In this document: positions 18,676-31,950 of the stretch, one piece after another | Layout: each line of letters begins with the position of its first letter | How positions within the stretch are numbered: the stretch's first letter is position 1 | DNA from: Microbacter margulisiae | Lineage (GTDB): Bacteria; Bacteroidota; Bacteroidia; Bacteroidales; Paludibacteraceae | Direction: 5' to 3' | DNA length: 64,000 nt | Assembly: GCF_014192515.1 (NCBI RefSeq) | Contig: NZ_JACHYB010000002.1 | Span: 248,001 to 312,000, forward strand | The notes under the pieces: model-generated | Databases searched by the model: none | The model's input: only the letters and a program-made list of their open reading frames with translations | What the model was told of the DNA's origin: nothing | Program-made: the position numbers and the translations under genes

Positions 18676-20337
18676 TTATTCTTTCTGGCAAATACCTCTT
18701 ATTGCAATATTATACAGAGAAAGATTTTGATTTTTAATATGCTTATTCCCCCATGGGTAAATACGGACATATAGAGTTTTTCCTGAATTTACCAATTGAT
18801 TAAGAGGAAAATGATATTTATTCATCGCGACTGACTGTACATTTGCTACTTCTCCAATCGTAAAGGGATTACTAAAATCTTTTGCCTGCGAACCCACTAT
18901 TCTGAAATTTACGCCTCCTCCTATATTCAATTCGATAGACTTTGCATAAGCAGATGCATCTCCAGAAGCTTTAAATCCAAACTGTATATACCTGGAATAA
19001 ACAACATCAATCTCATTATCAGGCCATACTCCTCCTGTTATATTATTTTTTTGCACTTTAGCATGCATATAAACTTCATCGGCATTAGCTGGAATAGCAT
19101 AATTCTGCATCTCTAACCCTTCCCATTGTTCATCGAATGCTGAAACCGGACCTTTGGCGTCAGCCTTGAAACTTCCGGAAAGTTTATACATCACCTCAAA
19201 TGGTTGGTTATTAAAAACATTCATAACATTAGCTGTAACTGGAATAACATTGGTCTCACCATCTGAGGAAGTGATTTTGATTTGTCCATTTAAGTTGCCA
19301 ACTTTTTGAGGAATAGTCATTAGGTATACTTTAAACATATTGCTCAAAGCTGAAGCATGGCAGTCCAAAACTAGAGTATCAGAGTAAAGGCTGTCTGGTA
19401 ATATTGACAATTTAAACCCTTTGGACACACTGACAATAATTTTTACTTTATTTTTAGCTGTTTTCCCTACATAACCCACATCAAAAATTTGCTTACTTTC
19501 GGTTCCTATAAATAAATCGTTCATATCGATTGATGGAGGATCAGTAATTAACCTTTTTTCAGGACGCAAATATTCAAAAAGTATATGTTGATGTTGCAAT
19601 GCATTGATAAAGAGTTTAGAAAATAACAGAGCTCCATTTGCTCCTAAATGGGTATTATCACCAACGGTATAAATAAGTTTGTGGGCTTTGGAATATCCTA
19701 AAGAATTAATTAATTTGGCTGTTAAAGCTGTCATATCAATTAATGGACATCTTAATTCTCGGGCAATCAATTTCATATTTGCTGGATAATTATACGTAAA
19801 TGTGTCATTTGAATCAAATAAAGGATCTACTTCTTGCTTATATATTTCACCTAAATCATGTTTCCCTCTACGACTTAACCTTCCGTCTTTACCAAACATG
19901 TTTCTTACAATAGGAGTACAAAGAACCGGAATTGCTCCAAGCTTTTGAACTTCTTTAACATAACGGGTAAGATAAATACGGAACGAGTCAGTTGGTGCAG
20001 TTCCTATTTCACTTTCTTTGCCATTATCCTTCTCGTCATTATGTGCAAATTGTATTAATACATAATCTCCCGGACGAATATTCTTTTTAGCCCTACTCCA
20101 AAAGCCTCCTTCATAATAAGACTTAGAACTTGTTCCCGATTTGGCTGGATCAATTACTGTTAAATCGTCAGTAAAAAAACTCTGAAGCATTTGTACCCAA
20201 CCGCGCTGGTCCTTTACATTAGGGTTTTGTTGTTCCATAGTAGAATCACCCAGTGTATGCAGCCTGGTCTTTTTTGCTGCCAACATCGGTAATAACACAA
20301 AAAAAGCAAACAAAAAAGGGAGAATATTCTTTTTCAT
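18676..20337 (-). CDS. Rhamnogalacturonan acetylesterase, carbohydrate esterase family 12
   Basis: 553 residues with a signal peptide ending near LAAK (21). The SGNH-hydrolase domain (about 25-250) shows block I GDST with nucleophile Ser32, block II AKSGTSS (Gly68), block III FAHND with Asn100, and block V D227-N-T-H230. This is the YesT/RhgT type that removes acetyl groups from galacturonate in rhamnogalacturonan I. The extra 300 residues after the SGNH domain are beta-rich and look like an appended sandwich domain or domains (PVSAFDEQWEGLEM, then a lectin-like tail). It begins 33 bases after the GH105 stop, so it belongs to the CE8-GH105-CE12 transcript. Deacetylation would precede backbone cleavage. 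Confidence 0.92.
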   Translation of the reverse strand: MKKNILPFLFAFFVLLPMLAAKKTRLHTLGDSTMEQQNPNVKDQRGWVQMLQSFFTDDLTVIDPAKSGTSSKSYYEGGFWSRAKKNIRPGDYVLIQFAHNDEKDNGKESEIGTAPTDSFRIYLTRYVKEVQKLGAIPVLCTPIVRNMFGKDGRLSRRGKHDLGEIYKQEVDPLFDSNDTFTYNYPANMKLIARELRCPLIDMTALTAKLINSLGYSKAHKLIYTVGDNTHLGANGALLFSKLFINALQHQHILFEYLRPEKRLITDPPSIDMNDLFIGTESKQIFDVGYVGKTAKNKVKIIVSVSKGFKLSILPDSLYSDTLVLDCHASALSNMFKVYLMTIPQKVGNLNGQIKITSSDGETNVIPVTANVMNVFNNQPFEVMYKLSGSFKADAKGPVSAFDEQWEGLEMQNYAIPANADEVYMHAKVQKNNITGGVWPDNEIDVVYSRYIQFGFKASGDASAYAKSIELNIGGGVNFRIVGSQAKDFSNPFTIGEVANVQSVAMNKYHFPLNQLVNSGKTLYVRIYPWGNKHIKNQNLSLYNIAIRGICQKE

Positions 20338-20370
20338 CGAATGAAATAATTAGATTAATAAGGCCATAAA

Positions 20371-21561
20371 CTATTGATTTGCTTTAGACAATTCGCAACA
20401 CCACATCATAAAAGGACCAATAACTTTTGGGTCATTGTTCCGTTGTGGAGTATGAATATAATAGGAGTATGACCCATCCCTATAAGGGTGTCCTCCTAGT
20501 CCAGCAACAGCACACGCTTTTGTAATATTATAAGAACCATTGGCATCAATGACAACAGCGCTATGTATAAATCGATCAAATGTCGTTCGAGATATCGACA
20601 GATAATGCCTACTTAAATAGCCCTTATTAACACCTTTAGTGATCGCATACATAAACATCGCAGTAGAGGAACTTTCTAAATAATTTCCTTTCGTTCCTAT
20701 GCTATCAGTCACCTGGTACCAAAGTCCAGTTTGGGGATCTTGATATTTCAGTAAAGTCTTTGATAGATTTTGAAAAATAGCAATCAAGTCCTTGCGGTTA
20801 GGATTATTAGCAGGAACATAGTCAAGAACATCAACTAAAGCCATCATATACCAGCCCATACTTCTACTCCAAAAGTTAGGAGATTGCCCAGTCGTCTTAT
20901 TAGCCCAAAGTTGCTGATGGCTTTCATCCCAAGCATGATAATATAGACCTGTTTTGGGATCATACGTATGCTTTGCCATAACTAACAATTGATGAATGGC
21001 ATCGGAAGTAGCCGTTATATCAAGGAAAACACTTCCATACTGCGCTAAAAAAGGAGAAGCCATATACGATCCATCAAGCCACATTTGATGCGGATAAATA
21101 GCTTTATGCCAGAATCCTCCATCCAGAGTTCTTGGTTGGCAAAGTAGCTGTGAATGAAGCGTCTTAATAGCTTTTAGATATTTAGGGTCATGCGTTCGCT
21201 GATACAGAGTTATAAGAAACTTGCCTCCATTGACCCTATCCAGGCTAAAATCAGTTATTTTATACGAACGAATAACTCCTGTGGAATCTATCATAAGGTC
21301 TGCAAATCGTTTGACATAGTTATAAAACAATGTGTCATACGTTTGATTATATAATTTCAATAAAGCTGAGGACATTAAACCTTGACAATAATCCCATTTG
21401 GGCACTCTATTAAAATCAACCATCCACAATTCAGGATTCCGCTTCATATCAGATTGAGCAACATGCACAGCCCAACCTAGGTAATTCTTAGGAAGTGGTT
21501 TAGCTGCAAGAAACACAAAAACAGTTCCCAAACCCAACAATAAGGAAAGTAATCTTTTCAT
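20371..21561 (-). CDS. Unsaturated rhamnogalacturonyl hydrolase, glycoside hydrolase family 105
   Basis: I take the ATG at 21559-21561 (MKRLLSLLLG, a signal peptide) as the start, giving 396 residues; a frame 25 codons longer would have no export signal and would overlap the CE8 gene. The (alpha/alpha)6-barrel signatures are RVNGGKF (about 109-115), MWLDGSYMASPFLAQYG with the catalytic Asp163, WSRSMGWYMMAL, and NYLESSSTAMFMYA. GH105 enzymes add water across the unsaturated uronate left by pectin lyases. It sits 59 bases after the CE8 gene and 33 before CE12. Such an enzyme needs a lyase; the only lyase gene in the window (PL4) is broken, so an external lyase must supply substrate. Confidence 0.93.
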   Translation of the reverse strand: MKRLLSLLLGLGTVFVFLAAKPLPKNYLGWAVHVAQSDMKRNPELWMVDFNRVPKWDYCQGLMSSALLKLYNQTYDTLFYNYVKRFADLMIDSTGVIRSYKITDFSLDRVNGGKFLITLYQRTHDPKYLKAIKTLHSQLLCQPRTLDGGFWHKAIYPHQMWLDGSYMASPFLAQYGSVFLDITATSDAIHQLLVMAKHTYDPKTGLYYHAWDESHQQLWANKTTGQSPNFWSRSMGWYMMALVDVLDYVPANNPNRKDLIAIFQNLSKTLLKYQDPQTGLWYQVTDSIGTKGNYLESSSTAMFMYAITKGVNKGYLSRHYLSISRTTFDRFIHSAVVIDANGSYNITKACAVAGLGGHPYRDGSYSYYIHTPQRNNDPKVIGPFMMWCCELSKANQ

Positions 21562-21620
21562 AATTAATACTATGATTGCTGAATGAATTTTGTTTATAAT
21601 AATTGAACTACAACCTCTAT

Positions 21621-22571
21621 TTATTCTGGAATCCAAACTGAAGTACCAGCAAATACACTTTTTATTATTACTTTATTAGCTTGTATTTTAGATAGTTGGT
21701 GGCTCCACGGCACACGGTACTGCAAATCTGCTCCTGGACCATTATTATGATATTCAGCAAAACGTGCTGTTTTTTCGTTTTCAATATTACTCCAATTATT
21801 CCATCCATCCGGTCGTATTTGCGCTCCCAGATAACAATTCATATAAATTACAGAGGCATAAGGTCTCCATGGCCTTCCTAAAAAAACTTTTGTCACACCC
21901 TTCTTGGCAACCAGATTACAATGATCAAAAACATACCCATACCGTTTATTTTCAGGAGTTGATGCAGCAGTCACATAGGAATTCATTTTACTACAAATAA
22001 CACAATTCTGAAACCATGCGGTAGCTGGACCAAATATAAAGTCAGTTGTTCCTTCTATATAACAATCCTTATAAAATTGTCGACTATTTTGGTTTCCGGT
22101 GAATAAAGTATCCTGATTCCCTAGTAATTTACAATGGATGATTTCTGTGCAATCTGCTTCCACATGCAACGCCACAGCTTGTCCCACTCGCCCTGCACTA
22201 TTTTCAAAGGTCAGGTTTTGGGCATGAAATCCGTTCCCTTGAACCAAGCAGGTATATGTTCTAAAGGTTCCCATATTATTCAAGGATGCATAATCCCCAT
22301 AAGTGATAATAGTACTGTCTTCCGATTCGCCTAAAAGGGTTATATTAGTCTTCCAGGTAGGAATAATAAGTTTTTCATGATAGACGCCGTTTTTAATCAA
22401 AATAACGGTTCGTTTCGCCTTGTAATCTCTAACAGAATTAATGGCGGCTTGTATAGTGGCAAACTGGCCACTTCCATCGGTAGCAACAACAATATCCACA
22501 TGTTGATTCTGTCCAAACATAATCTGGAACGAAAACACCAACATCACTCCTAGCAATAACTTCTTAATCAT
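21621..22571 (-). CDS. Pectin methylesterase, carbohydrate esterase family 8
   Basis: I take the ATG at 22569-22571 (MIKKLLLGVM), which starts a signal peptide ending near FGQN (21); this gives 316 residues. The beta-helix carries the CE8 set: GNGFHAQNLTFENSAG, Q131 in GQAVALHVEAD, Q153-D154 in NQDTLF, catalytic Asp177 in TTDFIFGPA, and R233 with W235 in LGRPWRPYAS. It removes methyl esters from homogalacturonan, making it accessible to polygalacturonase and lyases. It is the first gene of the CE8-GH105-CE12 run; the pectin-regulon motif lies 50-65 bases upstream of its start. Confidence 0.95.
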   Translation of the reverse strand: MIKKLLLGVMLVFSFQIMFGQNQHVDIVVATDGSGQFATIQAAINSVRDYKAKRTVILIKNGVYHEKLIIPTWKTNITLLGESEDSTIITYGDYASLNNMGTFRTYTCLVQGNGFHAQNLTFENSAGRVGQAVALHVEADCTEIIHCKLLGNQDTLFTGNQNSRQFYKDCYIEGTTDFIFGPATAWFQNCVICSKMNSYVTAASTPENKRYGYVFDHCNLVAKKGVTKVFLGRPWRPYASVIYMNCYLGAQIRPDGWNNWSNIENEKTARFAEYHNNGPGADLQYRVPWSHQLSKIQANKVIIKSVFAGTSVWIPE

Positions 22572-22601
22572 GATTTCAATTTTAAAATAGAAAATATTCA
22601 A

Positions 22602-22857
22602 TTATCAACACAAATTCAATCCGGGTTCGTACACGAAAAATAATTCAAGAACAATATCAAAAATTTCAAATACTGAGAAAATGAAAGAGTTACATTATTC
22701 TCGAATAAAAGGTCAAACGTCATAATAAACTAAACAAAAATACACTTTAAGTATGACATTAGAGAAATCATTTCCCCATTGATATTCTAAAAAAAAATAA
22801 TTATTCAGTTTCATAAATTAGCGTCAGCATTTTGAACAGGGGAGTGAGGTTGTTATG
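22602..22857. other. Spacer between pectin locus and rRNA operon
   Basis: AT-rich and without a gene. It contains the CE8 promoter region with motif site 3 at the left and the end of the rRNA transcript at the right. Confidence 0.5.
22622..22637 (-). promoter_or_regulatory. Pectin-regulon motif, site 3 (CE8-GH105-CE12 operon)
   Basis: The plus strand reads CGGGTTCGTACACGAA, matching the other sites except for one base in the left half. It lies 50-65 bases upstream of the CE8 start codon. No perfect -7 element is seen nearby. Confidence 0.45.
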
Positions 22858-22902
22858 GAAAAAAAAAGAGAGCCTCATTTGTGATCAAATGAAGCTCTCT
22901 TA
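22858..22902 (-). terminator. rRNA operon terminator
   Basis: AGAGAGCCTCATTTG (22867-22881) pairs with CAAATGAAGCTCTCT (22886-22900) around a 4-base loop, with one wobble. On the minus strand the hairpin is followed by a long T run (complement of 22859-22867). It directly follows the 5S gene. Confidence 0.9.
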
Positions 22903-22904
22903 AA

Positions 22905-23016
<112 letters not shown>

Positions 23017-23164
23017 ATCTTCTGGCCCTCCGGCTTATCTTTACCTGAGGCTGCCAATATATTTTGTATGACTTACCAAAAAACAAGAAAGAAAATACCC
23101 TAAAGTTGGCAACGGCTCCAATAGCACTACTGAACCTTACACCTTGCTACCTGACTGGGTAGCT

Positions 23165-26068
<2,904 letters not shown>

Positions 26069-26235
26069 TGTCTAAAACGTATCTCCCTGTTGCCAGAAAA
26101 ATACATCTCATTTGTTTCTTTTGCGTTAAGCTCAGTATCACTACTTTCACCCTTCGCCTTACTTTACTCGTTTCTCTCTTGTTTTTCAATATGTCAAAGA
26201 CCTTACGGCGTTGCCTTCTGGCTCTACGCCTTGCG

Positions 26236-26322
26236 TGGAGTGATACGGATTCGAACCGTGCGCACTGCTCAAACCCGCTCTGGGTTTATTACCGTGCAGA
26301 CCCCTTGTGGTCATGTTACTCC
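26236..26322 (-). pseudogene. tRNA-like element in the 16S-23S spacer
   Basis: On the minus strand this 87-base stretch starts GGAGTAA and ends TCACTCCA, which pair as an acceptor stem (6 of 7). Inside are a D-arm-like hairpin GACC-ACAAGG-GGTC and a T-arm ACGG-TTCGAAT-CCGT whose core equals that of the neighbouring tRNA-Ala. The middle is a long hairpin (AAACCC-AGAGC-GGGTTT) rather than a normal 7-base anticodon loop. It resembles a degenerate or insertion-bearing tRNA and is probably non-functional as an adaptor. Confidence 0.4.
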
Positions 26323-26504
26323 TTCTTTCATCTTTTGTCCCTTGTCTCTTCCGCTTCCCGCGCTCGGGTTGCTTGCTCTTTACCGGGAGGATTCCAGCAT
26401 GCTCCTGCTTTTTCTTAATTGCTCATCAATCCTGTGCCTGCCATACTGGCTTTGCATTGCTCCCTGCCCATGCCAAACAACCTCCCCTGGTTGTCCCCTT
26501 TTTG

Positions 26505-26578
26505 TGGAGAATAACGGATTCGAACCGTTGACCCTCTGCGTGCAAGGCAGATGCTCTAGCCAGCTGAGCTAATCCCCC
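26505..26578 (-). tRNA. tRNA-Ala (anticodon TGC)
   Basis: The minus strand reads GGGGGATTAGCTCAGCTGG at the 5' end, an anticodon loop CTTGCAC with TGC, a T-arm AACGGTTCGAATCCGTT, and an acceptor ending TCTCCA. It is in the usual Ile-Ala spacer position. Confidence 0.95.
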
Positions 26579-26692
26579 TTATGCTATACAATTCATAATT
26601 GATAATTGACAATTATACCTGACTGTTTATGCTCCTGACTATTTGACTCGTCCTTCGCCAATTGTCACTGTCCATTGCCAATTGTTTTTTTG

Positions 26693-26766
26693 TAGTCCCA
26701 GGCAGAGTTGAACTGCCGACCTCTACATTATCAGTGTAGCGCTCTAACCAACTGAGCTATAGGACT
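26693..26766 (-). tRNA. tRNA-Ile (anticodon GAT)
   Basis: The minus strand reads AGTCCTATAGCTCAGTTGG, an anticodon loop CTGATAA with GAT, a T-arm GCAGTTCAACTCTGC, and an acceptor 3' side TGGGACTA. It lies between 16S and tRNA-Ala. Confidence 0.95.
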
Positions 26767-26917
26767 GTTCTTTCCCCCTGCCTTGAGGATCCGTGCTGCA
26801 TCTTTTCTCTTTCCGCAGCTTTTATCATGAAAAACAACTTTTGCAGTACACAAGTCAGGCTGTCTTGACCTAACCTTTGTCTTGTGCCTCTTTCAAGGGT
26901 TTCAGAGACATCTCTCC

Positions 26918-28444
<1,527 letters not shown>

Positions 28445-28669
28445 ATTAATCTCTTTTGTTCTTTCTGTCTTTTCTGCTCGCGCTGAAAAAACTTGTTCTG
28501 CTCAGGATGTCTCCTTTTTATTTTGCCTGTACCCCGGTCTCTAACCGAAATACAAACCCCCTGTTTTGGCTCTTGACGGTTAGCTCTTTTCTAACCTTTC
28601 CTTGTATACTACATTTGTTGTTCATTCTTCCAAAGATCGCTCGCCCGCCTGCCCTGGCGAAACGGACTG

Positions 28670-28699
28670 CAAAGATACTGCTTTTTTTCGGTCTGCAAA
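28670..28699 (-). promoter_or_regulatory. rRNA operon promoter P2 (proximal)
   Basis: The minus strand carries -33 TTTG (complement of 28696-28699) and -7 TATCTTTG (complement of 28670-28677) with 18 bases between. It lies about 225 bases upstream of 16S and in a unit (CTGGCGAAACGGACTGCAAAG) that is nearly repeated at P1. Confidence 0.7.
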
Positions 28700-28765
28700 A
28701 TATCTTGTGCTCTTTTTTTCCGCCCCCCTGATCAGGAACTCTCATGTCCCCTGGCAAAGCGGCTG

Positions 28766-28798
28766 CAAAGATAAGCCCTTTTTTATTCCCATTCCAAA
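28766..28798 (-). promoter_or_regulatory. rRNA operon promoter P1 (distal)
   Basis: The minus strand carries -33 TTTG (complement of 28795-28798) and -7 TATCTTTG (complement of 28766-28773) with 21 bases between. Upstream, toward the IS element, are T/A tracts that could act as an UP-like region. Confidence 0.7.
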
Positions 28799-29037
28799 TT
28801 TATCCCCCTTTTTTATCCTATTTTCCCTCAAAAAACATACAACAAACTGAAATATAAGAATATATTTTTCCCCCATTTATCCACCGGACTCTGCCCTAAA
28901 TGAAAAAATAAGGCCAAAATACATCCAAAATACCCTCCCATATCATGATTATCCATCCTGAATAATCAAATTCCTCTCTCAAAATGACTAGTCCTAAAAA
29001 ACCGTTACAGGTTTATTGAACAAAAATACTCTTTTTA

Positions 29038-29910
29038 TCAAACCTTATCAAGGCTAGCCTTGATAAGGTTTTGCTTTTTATAATTTCTAATTTTTATTTC
29101 TTTTTGGCAGTGCATCTGTTCAGGTGTTTTCATGTAACACGACCAGTGTGGCCTTTGTGTATTGTAAATATGAACAGCATCTTCTACCAATAATTTCATT
29201 GTTTTGATATCTACCAGATAATCCTCCAGAAAAAACTCCTGTTTTAATATCCCATTTACCCTCTCAGCTATCGCATTGGCATAAGGGTCATAATGCTCAG
29301 TCATACTTGGTATAATCTTTTTCTTTTTCAATACATTTTGATAATCGTTACTGCAATACTGTAATCCTCTATCCGAATGATGGATCAGTTTGTTTTTATA
29401 TTTTTTTTGTTTAATGGCCATGTTTAATGCTCTCAAAGAACCTTCAGTGGACAAACTATTAGAAACATCATAACCCATGATCTTTTTGGAATATGCATCT
29501 GTAACTAATGCCAGATAACAGTTCCTGTCCCTGCCCCCGATATAAGTTATATCCGATACCCAAACCTGTTCGGGATGGGTCAGTTCTATATCTGCCACCA
29601 AATTCTTGTGCTTTCTAAAACGATGGTGGGAGTCTGTGGTTATACGATAATTTCTCTTTGGTTTAATCAACATCTGATTAGCCTTTAGTATAGATAGAAA
29701 CTTGTCACGGCCAACATGTAATTCTATTAATGGTTCATAAAGAAGATAATATAACTTCCTGAATCCTATTCGGGGCATATTTTTCCGTATGGGACGAACC
29801 ATTGTTAATACTTGCTCTGCCTTGTCCTGTTTCTTCTGTTTTGACCTACAATAACGATAATAAACCTGTCTACTTACCCCGAGCAATCCACAGGTGGAGG
29901 TTTTGCTCAC
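29038..29910 (-). CDS. IS3-family transposase OrfB (DDE integrase core)
   Basis: 290 residues starting at a GTG that overlaps the orfA stop (GTGA). An N-terminal HTH_21-like helical region (about 45-105) precedes the rve integrase core with the DDE triad in VWVSDITYIG, HHSDRGLQYCS and NAIAERVNGILKQEFF. It carries out strand transfer at the IS ends. In this family OrfA and OrfAB are usually made by frameshifting; here the GTGA overlap could instead couple translation. The last codons lie in a perfect 30-base palindrome (29041-29070). Confidence 0.9.
   Translation of the reverse strand: MSKTSTCGLLGVSRQVYYRYCRSKQKKQDKAEQVLTMVRPIRKNMPRIGFRKLYYLLYEPLIELHVGRDKFLSILKANQMLIKPKRNYRITTDSHHRFRKHKNLVADIELTHPEQVWVSDITYIGGRDRNCYLALVTDAYSKKIMGYDVSNSLSTEGSLRALNMAIKQKKYKNKLIHHSDRGLQYCSNDYQNVLKKKKIIPSMTEHYDPYANAIAERVNGILKQEFFLEDYLVDIKTMKLLVEDAVHIYNTQRPHWSCYMKTPEQMHCQKEIKIRNYKKQNLIKASLDKV
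29041..29070 (-). repeat. Perfect 30-base palindrome inside the transposase 3' end
   Basis: The sequence AACCTTATCAAGGCT is followed directly by its exact complement AGCCTTGATAAGGTT. It overlaps the last ten sense codons of orfB. It could be a hairpin terminator or an mRNA element; the following bases on the minus strand (TGATAAAAAG) give no clear T run. Confidence 0.7.
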
Positions 29911-30332
29911 TTTGTTTTCTTGGCTGAATCGGTCGACTGTTCGGGTAAAGAGTTTTTTCGGATAGAGATATTGTACTCTTTTTCTGCCATATCAACCATC
30001 ATGTCAAAGAAAGCTGCTTTCATATCAGATTGCTCTGCCTGTTTTTCTAGAAATGCCTTTTGCTTTTCTAAAACCTTGATCTTTTGTTCTAATTCAAGGA
30101 TCTTTTGATCTTTACTTTTTGGCATATTACTCGGCGTTTGATTTTCCCAATCAAAGGTACCATATTTTCTGAGCCAACCAACAACTGTGGATCTTCCCTG
30201 TATACCATATTTCTTCGTAGCTGATGTGACTGAGATATCTCCTCGTTCTATCTCTGAAATAATCGATAATTTTAAGGACATGCTATAATCCTTTTGAGTG
30301 TGCTTTACATACTGATTCTTAATTTCTTCCAT
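29907..30332 (-). CDS. IS3-family transposase OrfA (helix-turn-helix)
   Basis: I take the ATG at 30330-30332 (MEEIKNQYVK) as the start, giving 141 residues; a longer frame would run outside the IS end at 30373. The N-terminal half is a helix-turn-helix (LKLSIISEIERGDISVTSA, then GRSTVVGWLRKYG) and the C-terminal half a leucine-zipper-like coiled coil (KILELEQKIKVLEKQKAFLE). It binds the IS ends and multimerises with OrfB. Confidence 0.88.
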   Translation of the reverse strand: MEEIKNQYVKHTQKDYSMSLKLSIISEIERGDISVTSATKKYGIQGRSTVVGWLRKYGTFDWENQTPSNMPKSKDQKILELEQKIKVLEKQKAFLEKQAEQSDMKAAFFDMMVDMAEKEYNISIRKNSLPEQSTDSAKKTK

Positions 30333-30373
30333 TATTTTACGCTTTTTGTGTAACGCTATTTCAGGACGAGACA

Positions 30374-30699
30374 AAAAATAGAAAAAAAACCAATGTCTTG
30401 TCCTCAGCATTCCCTTTTTCCCCCCTTTTCGCTAAAATCTTTACGGAAAGCCTGCAAAAAATATACGTTAAAACAAACCCTTTCTATTCAATATTCATAA
30501 ATCATAAAATCTTAAGAGATTGAATAAAGTAGTAACAATCAAAAATTGATTACCTTTCAAAATCGAACAGTTAATGAAAAAGCGTACTTTTGTTTCTTAA
30601 TTGAGGACATGATGTTGAATCATAATGCAAACATCTCATGCATCAAGATATATAAAACAGACATATTCAATGCGAATTGAATCAATAAACTAAAAACAA
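30374..30699. other. Spacer right of the IS element
   Basis: 326 AT-rich bases with no gene. It contains a TACTTTTG -7 element (30585-30592) reading toward the metallophosphoesterase. Confidence 0.5.
30585..30592 (+). promoter_or_regulatory. -7 promoter element for the metallophosphoesterase
   Basis: TACTTTTG matches TAnnTTTG, 108 bases before the start codon. No exact -33 TTTG is seen at 19-21 bases. Confidence 0.45.
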
Positions 30700-31815
30700 A
30701 TGAAGCGTAGAATCACTACTATTTTCCCGATAGTTTTCCTATCTATCATTGCATATATTATCTGGAGAGGCTCTCAAGTGTTGCCTGAAAAGCATTTATT
30801 CCAATATATATACATAGGAACAAACATCTTATTTTTCAGTTTTTTCTTATTATCGCTGTTTATCGGGCATAAAATACCTATTAGATTAGCATCAGCTATT
30901 TCTTTCATAGGCAATACCTATCTCATTATTGCCATATACTTGTTCTGTTCATTCCTTTTTGCGGATATTATTCGCTTGTTCAACGACATAATTCACTTTG
31001 CTCCTCACGGACTCCTTCCATATCGATATGAATGGCTGATATTCAGTTTTGCATTAATTGCAGTTCTCCTGCTTATTGGTAATTATCGTTTTAATCATCC
31101 TAAAATAGTAAGATTAAATCTGGAGACTGACAAGTCGAAGCAATACAAAGATCTAAAAATTGTTGCTGTCAGTGATATCCATCTTGGTTTTTCTATCAGG
31201 AAGAAGAAACTACAACGTTATGTAGATATGATTAATGCAGAAGAACCAGATATAATCTTAATGGCAGGCGACGTCTCAGATCGCTCCATAAAACCGATCA
31301 TCCGGCAAAACATGGAAGAAGAATTAAAGCAACTAAAGGCACCTTTAGGCATTTACGCTATTAATGGGAATCATGAACATTATGCAGAAACGACAAAAGC
31401 CACGTCCGAATATTTGCAAAAAGCCGGTATCCAAATGCTTATTGACTCTACAGTATTAATTAACGATGCTTTTTATTTAATTGGTCGAGATGACAGGATG
31501 AATAGGCACCGGAAAGCTTTGTCCACTTTAGTAAAAGGACTGAATCCTGATTTTCCAAAAATTTTGTTAGATCATCAACCCTACAACCTAAAAAATGCCC
31601 AACGCAATGGAATTGACTTACAAATATCAGGACACACTCATGAAGGCCAGTTTTTCCCGGGAAACCTTTTTGTCAAAAAAATGTTCGAAGTACAATACGG
31701 ATATAAAAAAATAGGCAGTACACATTATTATGTTTCGTCAGGATTAGGCATCTGGGGCCCACAATACAGAATAGGAACTCAATCTGAAATGGTCGTTATA
31801 AACCTATCTTATTAG
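30700..31815 (+). CDS. Membrane-anchored metallophosphoesterase
   Basis: 371 residues. The first 130 contain about four hydrophobic segments (7-20, 33-52, 60-85, 108-128). The calcineurin-like phosphoesterase domain follows, with the metal ligands in order: SDIHLG (about 158), GDVSD (about 190), GNHEH (about 223), DHQP (about 288) and SGHTHEGQ (about 307). It is the YkuE/YaeI type, thought to act on membrane-associated phosphodiesters or lipids, with the active domain after the membrane segments. The substrate is unknown. It stands alone, with its own -7 element upstream and L31 with a separate promoter downstream. Confidence 0.88.
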   Translation: MKRRITTIFPIVFLSIIAYIIWRGSQVLPEKHLFQYIYIGTNILFFSFFLLSLFIGHKIPIRLASAISFIGNTYLIIAIYLFCSFLFADIIRLFNDIIHFAPHGLLPYRYEWLIFSFALIAVLLLIGNYRFNHPKIVRLNLETDKSKQYKDLKIVAVSDIHLGFSIRKKKLQRYVDMINAEEPDIILMAGDVSDRSIKPIIRQNMEEELKQLKAPLGIYAINGNHEHYAETTKATSEYLQKAGIQMLIDSTVLINDAFYLIGRDDRMNRHRKALSTLVKGLNPDFPKILLDHQPYNLKNAQRNGIDLQISGHTHEGQFFPGNLFVKKMFEVQYGYKKIGSTHYYVSSGLGIWGPQYRIGTQSEMVVINLSY

Positions 31816-31900
31816 ATAACACATACCAGTAAGTTGTCTTAGAGTCAATCTCTATTCAACAACATTTTAATAATAATTTTCCCATTTCAAAATGAATATG

Positions 31901-31908
31901 TATCTTTG
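31901..31908 (+). promoter_or_regulatory. -7 promoter element of rpmE2
   Basis: TATCTTTG, a perfect TAnnTTTG match, 43 bases before the L31 start codon. A -33 element is not evident. Confidence 0.55.
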
Positions 31909-31950
31909 CAAGTCAAATCGAGAAATAATCTTTTAATTATAACGATCACA

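Larger units (their letters stand above)
28985..30373 (-). mobile_element. IS3-family insertion sequence, about 1.39 kb
   Basis: The left end reads TGACTAGTCCTAAAAAACCG and the right end (complement) TGTCTCGTCCTGAAATAGCG; both continue with TTACA. These form about 26-base imperfect inverted repeats with TG...CA tips. Flanking AAA(A) on both sides fits a 3-4 base target duplication, although A-runs make that uncertain. Inside are orfA and orfB with a 4-base overlap. Both frames look intact, so the element may be active. Confidence 0.85.

Noticed and set aside
30333..30410. 26-codon N-terminal extension of transposase OrfA
   Set aside because: It crosses the inverted-repeat end of the IS element at 30373; the ATG at 30332 is the plausible start.
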